Shown piece after piece: positions 1 to 11,000 of a DNA stretch of 64,000 nt. Under the pieces are notes generated by a model, which did no database searches, was not told the DNA's origin, and saw nothing but the letters and a program-made list of their open reading frames with translations. How positions within the stretch are numbered: the stretch's first letter is position 1; every line of letters starts with the position of its first letter. The position numbers and the translations under genes were made by a program. The stretch lies in NCBI GenBank assembly GCA_907165135.1, contig OU015568.1, positions 12,842,501 through 12,906,500 on the forward strand, given 5' to 3'. This DNA comes from Oikopleura dioica. Its lineage: Eukaryota; Chordata; Appendicularia; Copelata; Oikopleuridae.

Positions 1-1462
1 GCAGTAATACTCACTTTTACTGCAGTTTGTGTATCGAACTCAGCCAAGAGAGCTGTCATAAAAGCTTCAATAACAGGCGCCTTTTGATTAGCTTGAGATC
101 CAGATGTGTCAACAACGATTGAAATGTCCAAGCGTTCATTCTGCAGAACACAGACTCGATCACAATTTCGACCTTGGAATCCGGGTGGGCAGATGCAATT
201 GTAAGTTCCTCCATCAACGACACATTGACTTCCATTTTGACAAGGATCAGGGCTGACAGGGCATGGATTCGTAGTTGTTGTTGTCGTCGTGGTTGTCGTA
301 GTCGTAGTTGTCGTAGTCGTAGTTGTAGTTGGCTCAGTTGTTGGCGTTGTTTCAGTTGTAGTTGCGGATGTTGTTGGAGGATCGGTTGGTGGAGCAGTTG
401 GTGGAGCAGTTGGCCCTTCAGTTGTTGTCGTCTTTGATGTTGTCATTAACTTTTTATAAGTTTAGAAATATTACCAAAGGAATATGACAGAATTGACCAG
501 ACCAATTCATATCGCACAAGCACGTGAACGAACCTATATTTAGAAATCAACAAGAAGTGTCATTTCTAATTCTTTTTGTCGAGTTACTATCCTGATATTC
601 CAGTATCCGCTGAAGTATCCATGCAAGTTCCATTCTGACAAGGATCAGGTGAACATGGATTAGGAGCTGGTGTTGTGGTTTGTGGGCAGCTACCAGCTGC
701 AAGAAGAACCGTGTTGCAGCATTCGTGGGTCAGAGAATTGAAAGTATGTCCATTGCAGCATCCACGGCTTCCATCTTCGGTATTGTAGGGATAACGGGTT
801 GGGTAAGTACCGCAACACTGATCTGGTGGTCCCCTAGAGAACGGATTCGGCGTGCACTGAGTCGAAGGTTCCCAACCATGTGAGTTTGCATAGTAGCTGT
901 TCTTTGATGGGCAATTGATGAACTTTGAGTATTTTTAGAAAGATCAAAAGTCCTCTCCTGTTGAATTCATTCAAACTGAAAATAATCGAATTCACGAAAG
1001 CAGCATCACATTCACAAGCCATATTTTGACAGTCGGTGTTCGTGCTAGAGCAGACGAAACTTTTTGAAGTTGGGTCAAAGTAAACCGAATAGATTTGCTG
1101 AAAGAGGTTATCATCTTATTTTCTCTTGAATCAGATGACCTCACTAGCCGAGCATTGGCCGAATGTATCCATCGACACACATCTCTGACAGCGATACCAG
1201 TTTTGACATTTTCGATCGACAGAATCAACTGGTGTGCCTCGACGATGATTTATGTGATCTGGATTGGTTTGGCACCAACAACCGTAGTTTAAAATTTCGT
1301 TCGGGTCGTATCTATCCAGATAATGTGCATTTAGCATGTATTGAAGCATGGTTGTGAGGAGCTCATTTTGACTTGCAAAAGAGTATCGCTCAGGATGTCC
1401 ACCTCGACCGATATCAGAAATATCTGAGCTCTTTAGCTCAATTTTTGGAGCTGCAGGATCAG
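1..1462 (-). CDS. Secreted mosaic protein: sPLA2-like, dicysteine, EGF, Thr-rich and VWA domains (partial)
   Basis: Multi-exon gene, continuing past the left edge. Reading from the right: the exon beginning at 1462 after a TTCCTACAG acceptor encodes a secretory-PLA2-like fold (YGCWC, then GTPVDSVD). It continues through the exon holding YSVYFD and MACECDAAF, joined by a 73-base GT-AG intron to an exon starting FINCPSK. Where active sPLA2 has CCxxHDxC this protein has KCQNWYRC, so the catalytic His-Asp pair is missing. A dicysteine segment follows (DQCCGTYP, RGCCNG, HECC), then an incomplete EGF-like piece (CSPDPCQNGTC). The exon at 15-449 holds a Thr-rich mucin-like linker, a full EGF-like motif and the start of a VWA domain with the MIDAS-type DTSGS. 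A GTGAGT donor lies at 14-9. Extracellular matrix or house protein is inferred from the architecture. The splice joining the two EGF pieces is unresolved. Confidence 0.7.
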
Positions 1463-1760
1463 CTGTAGGAACTTAATTTAATCAATTACTGAACGTCTTC
1501 GGATTTTTCTTGCTTACAGATCTCCGTCAAATTCCTGTCTCCTTTTATTGACGCAAACAGCGTTAATGCGAGCTTCATAATAGAAAATCTCTTATTTCAG
1601 CAAAGCTGTCTCTCTGCTTAGCTGATCAAAAATTGTTTCATATAAGTTTGGCAAATTTAAATGTCAACCCAGAGTCAAATGCATCATGCAGCAACTTTTT
1701 TTGATTTGAGTTGTCACGCAGGTCTATGAAATAATTTTCGTAAACAACGGATAAGTAGGT

Positions 1761-2706
1761 TTATTTTACATGTAAAGGATTGATTTTTTTGTCGTTTTGG
1801 ATTAGAAAAAGTCGAAAGTATCGTAAGGCTTGTCCAGCCATGGAGTGTTCCAGTTCCATTTGACGCGATAAAAGTCTAAACTCGAGTCTTTCAAGTGATA
1901 AGTGTATGATATAACCTTGATCCTGGAACTCTCGATAGTAATTTATGCATTCAGGTCCAATGCAGCACTGGCGACAAGTAGCAGCAGATCCTGAAGCGTG
2001 GATACGTTCTCATTCAAACTTGACTTTTACCTTTCGAAAAATTGCAAGAGCCTTTGATTCCCCATCCATTCGATTTCTTATTTGTAAGACAAGCCGTTGA
2101 TTGCTTGCAACTCATTTCATACTGATGAATATAATAATAAAGATGAGTACATCTTCATCTGATAATTTGAAAGTCTCGTGGTGTGATTTAATTTCCGAAA
2201 TACAATATTATTTCCAAAATACCTGAATTGGCTCGCCATTCTGTGTGCGCATCGTCAACGAGCAGAATGAGTCCTTCGGACATTCTTGAGTTTTTCCGTT
2301 CTGGAGACACTCAAGCAGCTTTCGACCGTTGCATGACAAACACTGTAATAATTTTGAATTAATTTTAGCAAGATTTCCGCACCATTGTCTTCGTTCGATC
2401 AATAACTCTTTCGGCATTTCCAGTTATTCTCGGTCTTGTTGGGATAGAGGTCTTTTGCAGAGTTGTTGTTGTTAGCCAACTTCTTGGAGTCCATGAAGTT
2501 GAAGTCGATAATGTTGTCGTAAAACCAGTCGTTGATGTCGGTTCCTCAGTAGTAGTCGTAGTAGAAGTTGTAGTTGTTGTTGTGGTTGTGGTAGTACTCC
2601 TTGTCTTTGTGGTGTTTTTATTCTTCGAGGCTTTCTTATTCTTCTGTCGATTTTTCCTTCTCTCAGCAGCATTTATAGCTCTTTGTTCCTCCCTTTGTTC
2701 TTAATA
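1761..2706 (-). CDS. Thr/Ser-rich secreted protein with a Ly6/uPAR-like cysteine domain
   Basis: The exon starting near 2706 encodes a basic stretch (about 25 residues rich in K/R/N) and then a long Thr/Ser-rich linker typical of O-glycosylated spacers. The next exon carries CLSCNG, LLECLQNG, ECPKDSFC; after a GTATTT donor it is followed by SCKQSTACL and then CRQCCIGPEC. The spacing of about ten cysteines resembles three-finger Ly6/uPAR-type domains in animal extracellular proteins. Translation reaches a stop at 1761. It may be the upstream part of the neighbouring mosaic gene rather than a separate gene, because both are on the same strand and only 300 bases separate them. An upstream exon near 2850-2890 with a GTGAGT donor is possible but unproved. 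Family assignment is from cysteine pattern only. Confidence 0.4.
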
Positions 2707-2709
2707 AAA

Positions 2710-3720
2710 ATAAATAAGATTGTTAATATCATTTTCAAACCAGGAGTAAGCTTCTGTGCAATTATTTCCAAAGAAAAATATAAAATAAGCGACAGTTTCA
2801 CCATTTCCCTAGCTAAAGCCTTGCTGCTCAGTTTTAAAGCAAACACTCACTGTCCGATAAACCGGAGTAGAAGTGATGGCGCCACCTGGATGAGGTTATT
2901 CTAGTTTCCTCAAACCTGCGGAAGCTCATGTTTGCGCGAAACAAATGCTGTAAGTTTAGCGAGCTCAACCGATATTTGCTTGATCAGAACAGTCTACCGA
3001 CTCGGAATACAAGAAGCTTAAACTTGTCAGTACAATAAAGCATAAAATACGGCATTTTCTTACGCAATGGAATTATAATAATTGCGTATATTTTTATGAC
3101 ACGAAAGAATTTTCCGATCTATCGTGGCTAAACGTGCCAGACACGTATACTGACGCACAATAATTGCTGTCATATGAAAAGCGGGAATATTTCACCTGAA
3201 GATCGACCCTATATCAACAATCGTTAGTGACCGTAGTAAACTCACTGTAGTTTCTTCAATAGTTTGTCATGTGATCTGAATTCTAACGATCTTTCTCTGA
3301 TTTGTGTCGATTCTATTTTGACGATTCTATTTTGACCTAAACTGGTGGCAAATAAAAGAGAAAATATGGGTTAGATCTCAGTTAGTCTTGATTTACTAGC
3401 GGGAGTAGGTTCGAGCTTCAGAAATAAATCACTCTCTCAGACATTTTTGTTTTGTCAACTCATGTAGCCCAATCGCCTTTCCGTCTACCTAAATGGCTAT
3501 CGTCTTGTAGTACTAGTACTTAATTTAACGCCCTTCTGAATCAAAAGATTAGTCCTGTTCAAACGGCAAAAAAGAGAAGATACAAAGTGTCAGAAAATCT
3601 TTTTGCCGAGAGAATACAGCCCCTTGCTGCTCATTTCGTAAGCTAGTGAGTGGAGAGAAACATCGAGAGAGCGGCGCCGGAATAAATTCAAATATTGAAT
3701 TTCGGTAACGACCATGCGGT
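2710..3720. other. Intergenic, no supported gene
   Basis: AT-rich sequence between the divergent Ly6-like and M13 peptidase genes. Only short random frames are seen, apart from the possible small exon near 2850-2890 mentioned for the Ly6-like gene. Confidence 0.5.
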
Positions 3721-3727
3721 GAGAGAC

Positions 3728-3735
3728 TATATATA
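3728..3735 (+). promoter_or_regulatory. Possible TATA box of the M13 peptidase gene
   Basis: TATATATA lies 38 bases before the peptidase ATG, so any TATA-driven start site would leave a very short 5' leader. Position is the only evidence. Confidence 0.35.
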
Positions 3736-3772
3736 CCTGATCGCGAGCACAATTTTCACGAAACGACGCGCG

Positions 3773-6708
3773 ATGAAGCTCTTCGTACTCGCTGCAGGTT
3801 CTGGGGCCCTTGCCCTTCAGCGAACTCGACACCCTAAGGCGAACAAAGCTTGTTCTTCTATCGATGAAGAGTATGCTTGCTACACCGATTGTAACACAAG
3901 AGTAAGACCAAGACGAATTACAAGAGATGCATTTATTAAATTTTCTAGTACGATGGTTGCGTCTCACAGTGCAATGTCGATGACAGCCAGTGCGTTCGCG
4001 ACTGCATCCTAACATTCTCCGAATGTGAATCAAACTGCCCTTGCAGAGAAGGATGCGAGGAAGGCTGCCCATGTGTTAACAACCCAATCGCAAATACTTA
4101 CTGTTCCCTTTGTGAAACGGAAGAGTGTCTTTCCTTCGTTGACATTGTCCTCGGAAAGATGGATCTTGATGCGGATCCATGTGAGGATTTCAACCAGTAC
4201 GCCTGCGGAGGCTGGGAAGCTACCGCCGAAATTCCAGATGATGCTGGCAGCTTCTCCCAGTTCTCTGTCGTCAGAAAAGCTCTCTCTGCTACTTTGAACA
4301 GAACCCTCTCTGACCCTTCAGTCGAAGGACATCATGGATGGGAATCAGTCGTCAAGGCCAAGAACCTTTTCAGCATCTGCATGGATGAGGAAACTCTCGA
4401 TGCTCAATCCACTTCTGATCTCGCTGATACAATCACCATTTCCTGGCCAACACAAGGAATTCTCGATGAGGAGAAAAATGTCCAGCATTCTATTACTACT
4501 GCCTCCGCAAAATATGGTGTTTCCGCAATTTTCATCGCTGACCAAGACTTGGATGCTGATGACTCGAACGAGTGGATCGTTACTCTCGGCCATCCTGGAC
4601 TCGGAATGAGCCAGACTTACTACACAACAACCGTTGACGCTGACCGTGAACGATACCGAGAAGCTTACATCAGTAAGTTTTGAAAATTCAAAGTGTGTTT
4701 TTATAAATTGATTGGATTCAATCAACGTTAAACTAACCCATCAGGCCCGTTGAAGTCATCATAACGCAATTTTTTAAGAATACATCACGGACTACTCACT
4801 CAAGTACCGCGAATTGCTTTCCACTTCAGCAACTGAAGAGTCCATCCGCTCGATGGCGGAGAAAATTTACAACTTCGAATCCAACATCGCCAAATACATG
4901 TGGAGCCCGACCGAGGGGCGTGACCCAGGTGAGTTTGAGTTACAATAATTTTCCTTCGCCGGTAACATTGAAATTCATTACTGACTAAATATTAGCAAAT
5001 TATCAGCGAAAGAAAGTCGTTGGCGAGATTCCCGGAAACGAGATTGTTGGCAATTGGGATCAGTTTGTCAATGAAATCATCAGCAAAGTGAACGTTGACT
5101 ACTCCATCGATGCTGAGACAATTGTCAACCTTTCTGATGAGAAGTGGTTCAACAACACGAACATTGCTATCGATGAAGCTGAAATGGGCAACGATGATCT
5201 CCTCGTATGATTGACCCCTATATGAAACCATACTAACATAATAATTTGTATAAAACATTAATCATCTAAAATTTATCTTCAATTCAGGATTACGTCGCCT
5301 GGCGAGTTCACAGCAACTACATCGGCTATTTGGGATCAGAGTGGCGTGCAATCTACGATGAGTTCACTGCTACTATTTCTGGCTCAACTCCTAAGCCACG
5401 ATGGCAGACTTGCTCGGACGCTGCTAACAGCGTTATGGAATGGGCTGTTGGAAAACTGTACATCGAAGAAGACTTCCAGGTTGATTGAAAAACACAATAT
5501 TTATATCTATTCGAATATTAGGGAGAATCTAAAGAAATCATGACTGGTCTCGTCGACAACCTGTTCAGCTCCTTCCGTGAAGATATCCTATCTGACGCCG
5601 ACTGGATGAGCTCTGAGACAAAAGTCCAGGCACTCGACAAACTTGAAAAAATCACTACTAACATCGCTTTCCCGGACTGGATTAACGAGGAAGACGCTGT
5701 CAACGAAAAGTACGCTACTCTTGAGGTCAGCGACTCATACATTGGAACCCGGCGTTCTGGTAAAGAGTGGCAGCAGCGTGAATGGTGGACTCTTCTCAAT
5801 GGCCCCGTTGACAAAGGTAAGATGAAGTTATGCTGATAATTCTAACAAGAGACCAAAGGCATGTGGCTCACTGGTCCCGCTATCGTCAACGCTTTCTACT
5901 CATCATCCTTCAACTCGATAACCTTCCCAGCTGGCATCCTTCAACCACCCTTCTTCAGCAAAGATATGACTACGGCCATGAACTTCGGCGGTATTGGCGT
6001 CGTTATCGGACACGAAATCACTCACGGCTTTGATGACCAAGGTAATTTTAAACTAATTGCTCTTCGAACGTTCAGAAGTCATCACGAGACAGACTAAATA
6101 TAAAATAATTCGTGTCTAAATTTCGTAGTATTTCGCAATGCCTCTCACATGAGAAAAGTTTCATCAGTAAATACCTTCACTATTCAGGATCAAAATACGA
6201 CGGCGACGGAAACTACAAGAACTGGTGGACGCCAATTGACAGGGATAACTTTGATGAGCGAGTGCAGTGCGTTAAAGATGAATACTCTGGATTCTACTTC
6301 GAGGAAGCCGACAAGAACCTCAACGGCGATCTCACTGCTGGCGAAAATACAGCTGATAATGGTGGTCTTTGGGAAGCGCGATATGGATACGACTGGTATT
6401 TGAAAGAAACCTCTGACATCTACGTCCCTGGTCTCTCAGATAAATTCACCCCTGATCAGCTTTTTTATATCGGATACGCTCAGATCTGGTGCGCCAAGTA
6501 CAAGGTAAACTTGAAATACTTCAAGCTCATTTTCAATAAAATCTTGTAGGAAGACTATGCCAAATGGATGGTTGACAATGATCCTCACTCCCCCGGTCGA
6601 TTCCGAACCAACGGCGCTATCCAAAACGGTGGCCGCTTCTTCGCTAATGCTTTTGGATGCAAGAAGGGAACACCGATGAATCCCGAGAACCAGTGCCGAG
6701 TTTGGTAA
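3773..6708 (+). CDS. M13 family (neprilysin/ECE-like) zinc metallopeptidase with a Cys-rich N-terminus
   Basis: Nine exons join in frame to about 788 residues: 3773-3901, 3949-4672, 4779-4928, 4996-5204, 5288-5479, 5522-5816, 5850-6041, 6188-6504, 6550-6708. M13 hallmarks are all present: [13 protein letters not shown] near residue 135, the zinc site HEITH near 621 within [22 protein letters not shown] near 683 supplying the third zinc ligand, and the C-terminal CRVW. M13 enzymes cleave peptides outside the cell. Typical members have a cytosolic tail and a membrane anchor; here the N-terminus looks like a short signal peptide ([15 protein letters not shown]) followed by a roughly 65-residue module with about 16 cysteines that resembles the N-terminus of the neighbouring kelch-like protein. 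A secreted enzyme is inferred. The 33-base intron at 5817-5849 is very short. AATAAA sits about 100 bases after the stop. Confidence 0.93.
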
Positions 6709-6868
6709 ACAGCAACTGTTCCCGTTAGCTTACTCCTTAGGCTTTGATTTTGCAACACTGTTCAAGTCCTATCATCTCTGTCGTTATTTATGAAATTTTT
6801 AAAATCGATAAATAAACCGTAAATATTCACATGCCTTTTCTTTATTAGACTAACAACTTTCTCACATT

Positions 6869-7079
6869 TCAATTGAACATAGGAAGATCTCCATAAAATC
6901 GACGTTTCACAGGGCTGTCGTAGAAATTGGTTTCCGAGGGAGGACCAATGCGTTTTGAGGGGTCTTTGAGGATTTCGTTGGCGTAGGGCAAAAATATGGA
7001 GGGGGTCAAATCGGATCGCTTGTGAGCAAGAAAATGTTGCCAAATATCGTCATCAAGCATATTATTGTAAAGCCTGTTC
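6869..7079 (-). CDS. Terminal exon of an unrecognised minus-strand gene
   Basis: After an acceptor reading CTATTTTAG, the frame encodes about 69 residues (…MLDDDIWQHFLAHKRSD… …KRRFYGDLPMFN) and a stop. An AATAAA polyadenylation signal on this strand lies at 6840-6845, about 25 bases past the stop. The composition (mixed, not low complexity) plus splice and poly(A) signals argue for a real last exon converging on the M13 gene. The rest of the gene would lie to the right, but a MITE sits immediately upstream of the acceptor and I could not find the preceding exon. Function unknown. Confidence 0.45.
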
Positions 7080-7106
7080 CTAAAATAGCAAGTTTAGGTA
7101 CCTTTG

Positions 7107-7596
7107 GAATTTCTGGGGGGTACTGAATTGTGCCGCCCTGCGCCGCCTTGCGCCGCCCTGCGCCGCCCTGCGCCGCCCAGCGCCGCCCAGCGTCGCCCGG
7201 TCCGAAACCATCCGGCTCTCATTCGACCCAACTATGACCTAGGAAACTGTTCTGAACAAGAGCGAGAGTTGGGCCCCGCCAACCCAATGAGTTCTCTACC
7301 AGAAAATGCGCGCGTAAGGGCCTCTGGCCCGTCGCGTGCTCAATTTATTTGTGATTTTATGCCAAATTCTGAGTTTGATTGCGAATTACCATGGACTCTA
7401 CTGGCACCCAAAATTATAGGATGGCTTTTTTTTTAATTTTCAGACAATTCAAATATGTCAGAATAACTAATTTTATATGAAAATCTAAATTACCCGCTTT
7501 TGAAAGACAAAATATCTTCGGATCCGGCGAGACTGGGCGACGCTGGGCGGCGCAGGGCGGCGCAGGGCGGCACAATTCAGTGTCTCCCGAATTTCT
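7107..7596. mobile_element. MITE with 8-base target duplication and CGCCGCCCTG-repeat inverted ends
   Basis: The element at 7115-7588 has imperfect inverted termini of about 90 bases. Both begin GGGnGnYACTGAATTGTGCCGCCC and continue as short tandem copies of a 10-base CGCCGCCCTG-like unit. Flanking it is a perfect direct repeat GAATTTCT at 7107-7114 and 7589-7596. No transposase frame is seen in the 474 bases, so it is a non-autonomous DNA transposon. The 8-base duplication would suit an hAT-type mobiliser, which is an inference. Confidence 0.8.
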
Positions 7597-8033
7597 TATC
7601 TTACGCGTCGGAAATTTGAAGAAAAAAAGCGACATATTTGAAGATCTGCATTCTCGAGTATATTTCTACTTTTTTCAGATTTTCTGTTCTTTTATGTCCC
7701 TATTGATGGTAAATTTTTCATCGAGCATGTATTTTGCAGCTTCAGCTAGGGAAAACACGTGCAAACGCTGTTTCGAAAAAGTCAATTGGGTCCAAACTGA
7801 TGTATCGCTGAATGATTGAAAGATGGAAGAATCAACATAATGCACTTGATTTCAATTTCCTTCAATTCTAAAAAGCTTGTTAGCAGATCAAAATTTCAGC
7901 ATGTAACAGCATGAACTCCCGAATCAAAGGTCGAAAGCGACTGCTCTAAACTTTGCTTACCAATAATTTTTCCGATCGAATATTCTTTGCAAGAACACAC
8001 GCGTATACGCAAGAATCTTGCGGCAAGATAAAA

Positions 8034-11000
8034 ATGAGAGGAACTATCGCATCGTTGCTTCTTGGCAGCTTGGAATCTGCTGTCCCGGCTGAGCTTTCTT
8101 CAAGAGTATGCCCGGATCCAGATTACTTGGACCAGTGCATTTCCGAATATCGAACGATCTACAACCGATGCCGATTCTTGTGCGAGACTGAAGAGTGCAA
8201 CCAGCAGTGTGCTGTTGACTATGAAGGTTTGAGAACAAATATTTTAAAAGATAAGTAAAAAATCATTTAAAGAAAATCTAAAATTCTGTCCTTGCAATGA
8301 ATATTGCCCCAACGGTTGCAAGGGGTGCGATTATTACCAGAAATGTCCCCGACCCGATATTGGTCCTCACTTCATGGTGGTCGGCGATCGCTGGAACGTC
8401 CGTACTGCTTACATCATGAATATCAAAGGAAAGTGGTAGCCACTCTGTTGAAAACAGCATGTTCTATCAAGTACGAGAAACTAGAAAATACCACGAGAAC
8501 AGGCGAGCGAGATGAAAAGTGTGTAAGCTCACCTCCTGGCAATGGAGCACGCGGTTTCATAGGAGCTGACCGTATTGACAAGAGAGCAAGATGGGCAAGG
8601 GTTAGGTGCTAAATCAGGCTAAGCCGGATCGAACAGGAGTTGCGCCAGGGTGCTGTTTGTTCATTTGAAATCAAAATGCAAGTTGATACTTTCAAGGAAG
8701 TCTTCATATCGTAGTATGGATAAATATTTCGGCACAAGCGGCCAAAAAAATTCACATTGAGGGGATAAAATAACGTACCCCCCCCCCTAGCTCGCTCACA
8801 TTTTGTGAACATTTTTCCCTTTTTCGCTTAGTTAAACTCCAACAAGACCCCCCTTGGTCGCTCGCTTTTTGTTACCAAGATCCGTTGGTCGCTTTCCTTC
8901 TTTTGCATTCTACGACCCCTTGTTCGCCCTCCTTGGTTTCGACGGCGCACCTTTGCTCGCCCGCCTTTCTCCGTCATTTATCCCTTGTTCGCTCCTGAAG
9001 CCCCGCGAGAACGCTTTATAACGCGTTGCTCACTTTCTTTTTCACTTTTAAAAGGCTTTTTAACTCGTAGAATGGTCTCAAAATTCGATTTTCATGATTT
9101 TTTCCAAGCAAACTTATTTTTTTATGCTCTTTCACGTCCATTTTGTCAAATTTTCATATCTTCTTAATAAGAAGAAATTTGGACACTCCATTTTAAGTAA
9201 ACATAAGTACTCGAAATACATGGATTGAAACTTTGAGACTGTTTTTATAAAAAAATCAAATGCCATTTTCCTCGAGAGTTGCAAATTTTGATTAATTTTT
9301 CCGAGCTGAGCTGAGCTGAGCTGACCTGCGAAAAAATTTCTCTGAGCTGAGCTGAGCTGAGCTGGCCTACTTCGGAGGTTTCTGAGCTGAGCTGAGCAGA
9401 CCTTTTGTTTAAGAGAGTTGAGCTGAGCTGAGCTGAGCGGACCCTAATTAGAGCTGAGCTGAGCTGTTTTTTACTGTTTTTCGGTAGTAAAATTGTATTC
9501 AAATCATTGAGCTGAGCTGAGCTTAGCTAAGTGATAATCGTCTGAGCTGAGCTGAGCTGAGCTGAGCAGAACAGATCATGTTCGAAAATAATGGAGCTGA
9601 GCTGAGCTGAGCTGAGTGAAAATTGTCTGAGCTGAGCTGAGCAGATCAGATCATTTTCCAAAATCACTGAGCTGAGCGACTGCTCAGCTCACTCAGCTCA
9701 GCAAATTTGCAACTCTGGAACCAGTGTCAACATGAAGATTCGACTATTTTGAGTATAAATGTACATATAAAGTCAAACTATCAAGTTTACGGCATAATAC
9801 CGCGTTGCTACAAGATACAAAAATTTAACTGGACGCTTAAAAAAGAGGAAATGAAGTTTAGTTACTGTCAAAATATTCATGAAAATGAAAATTTAGTTCC
9901 CTATGAAAAGCTTGAGTCGAAAGTTCAGTAAGAGCTGTAAGAGCGACCCAAGCCGAGCTAGGCTTTGGCGGTCTCGCGGCGAACAAGGGATAAATGGGTG
10001 AGGAGGAGCGAACAAGGGCGCGCGAGGTAAAAGAAGGATGGCGACTAATGGAGCGCGCTGAAACAAGAATGAGAGCGAGCAAGGGGACTTTGATAAAATT
10101 TAACTAAGCGAGCAAGGGAAAAATGCTCACAAAATGTGAGCGAGCTAGGGGGTACGTTATATCAGCAGGCTTCTGAAAGAATTACGCAAATTAGCTTCGG
10201 TAGTGCTGGATCGGCACGAGCCGATATAAAAATCATAATATCGCCGTCTTTAGAGCAATAAAGTTTGGGTTCGCCTTTTCAATATCATCATTTTCTATAA
10301 TTGGATTGCATGATTTCTAGGAAATTTACATTACAAATTTTCGAGATATTTTGATCAGATAACTCCTTTCTGGCTCCTCTTAATTTATCCTTGCTATTTA
10401 TCTCAATTTAAACGACCTTAATTCAGAGTGTTGAAAATTTGGTGGTGTCTCAACTCTGTTTAGTGCCGAACCCAGTCTGAAAGTCTCAACTTGCATTTTT
10501 ATTCCGAATGAACGAACAGCACTCTGGCGCAACTCCCTTTTGATCCGCCAGTTTTGATCCGCCGGATTTAGCACCTTACTCGTGCCCATATTGCTCTCTG
10601 GTCAATACGGTCCACCCCGTTTCATAGAAGGCGCAGGATTTGCGGTTCTCAACGGCCAAGGATATCTTTTCGGAGGCAACACCGACTACCAGAAAATTGC
10701 AACTCTTGATGGCTGCACTTTCAACCCAACTCCTTATCGCCTTCTCAGTAAATTTGAGAGTACTTATGGGCCATAAGTTATGGCTCCTTGCTTACGATCA
10801 ATAACAAAGGTTTGCGAAAGTTATGTATGCTGATGTAATAATTCTTAGTCTTGCTTTGTTTCGGTGACTTTGAGAATCTTGATAGCTGTGAAGAGTTTGA
10901 CGGAAGCACGAGCACTTCTTTGGACTACAAAACCGTCGAAGACCATCGATATGCCTGTCTCGGTGAATATGATGGTCTTGCTGTGACGATTGGCGGTTAT

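Larger units (their letters stand above)
8568..10612. mobile_element. Outer fold-back element inside the kelch-like gene intron
   Basis: Inverted arms of about 130 bases: 8568-8696 starts GACCGTATTGACaAGAGAGCAA, and 10477-10612 reads as its reverse complement with scattered mismatches and a short extra segment. Both arms share GGTGCTAAATC, GGAGTTGCGCCAG and AAAATGCAAGTTGA blocks. The word GTTTCATAG occurs a few bases outside both ends (8553 and 10619) in direct orientation, but it is not adjacent to the arms, so I do not call it a target duplication. The right copy of that word is also the proposed splice acceptor. No coding capacity. Confidence 0.6.

Noticed and set aside
680-883. 67-codon plus-strand frame
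   Set aside because: Antisense to the dicysteine exon (DQCCGTYP…HECC) of the left-edge mosaic gene.
7104-7436. 110-codon Ala/Pro/Arg-rich frame
   Set aside because: Its first third is the GC-rich repeat of the MITE arm; no other support.
9245-9502. 85-codon Ser/Ala/Gln-Leu repeat protein on the minus strand
   Set aside because: Pure translation of the GAGCT repeats inside the inner fold-back element.
9301-9705. GAGCT arrays as a CRISPR array or an immunoglobulin-type switch region
   Set aside because: Units are 5 bases, spacers are irregular and partly repeated, there are no cas genes and the DNA is animal. Similarity to switch repeats is probably chance.
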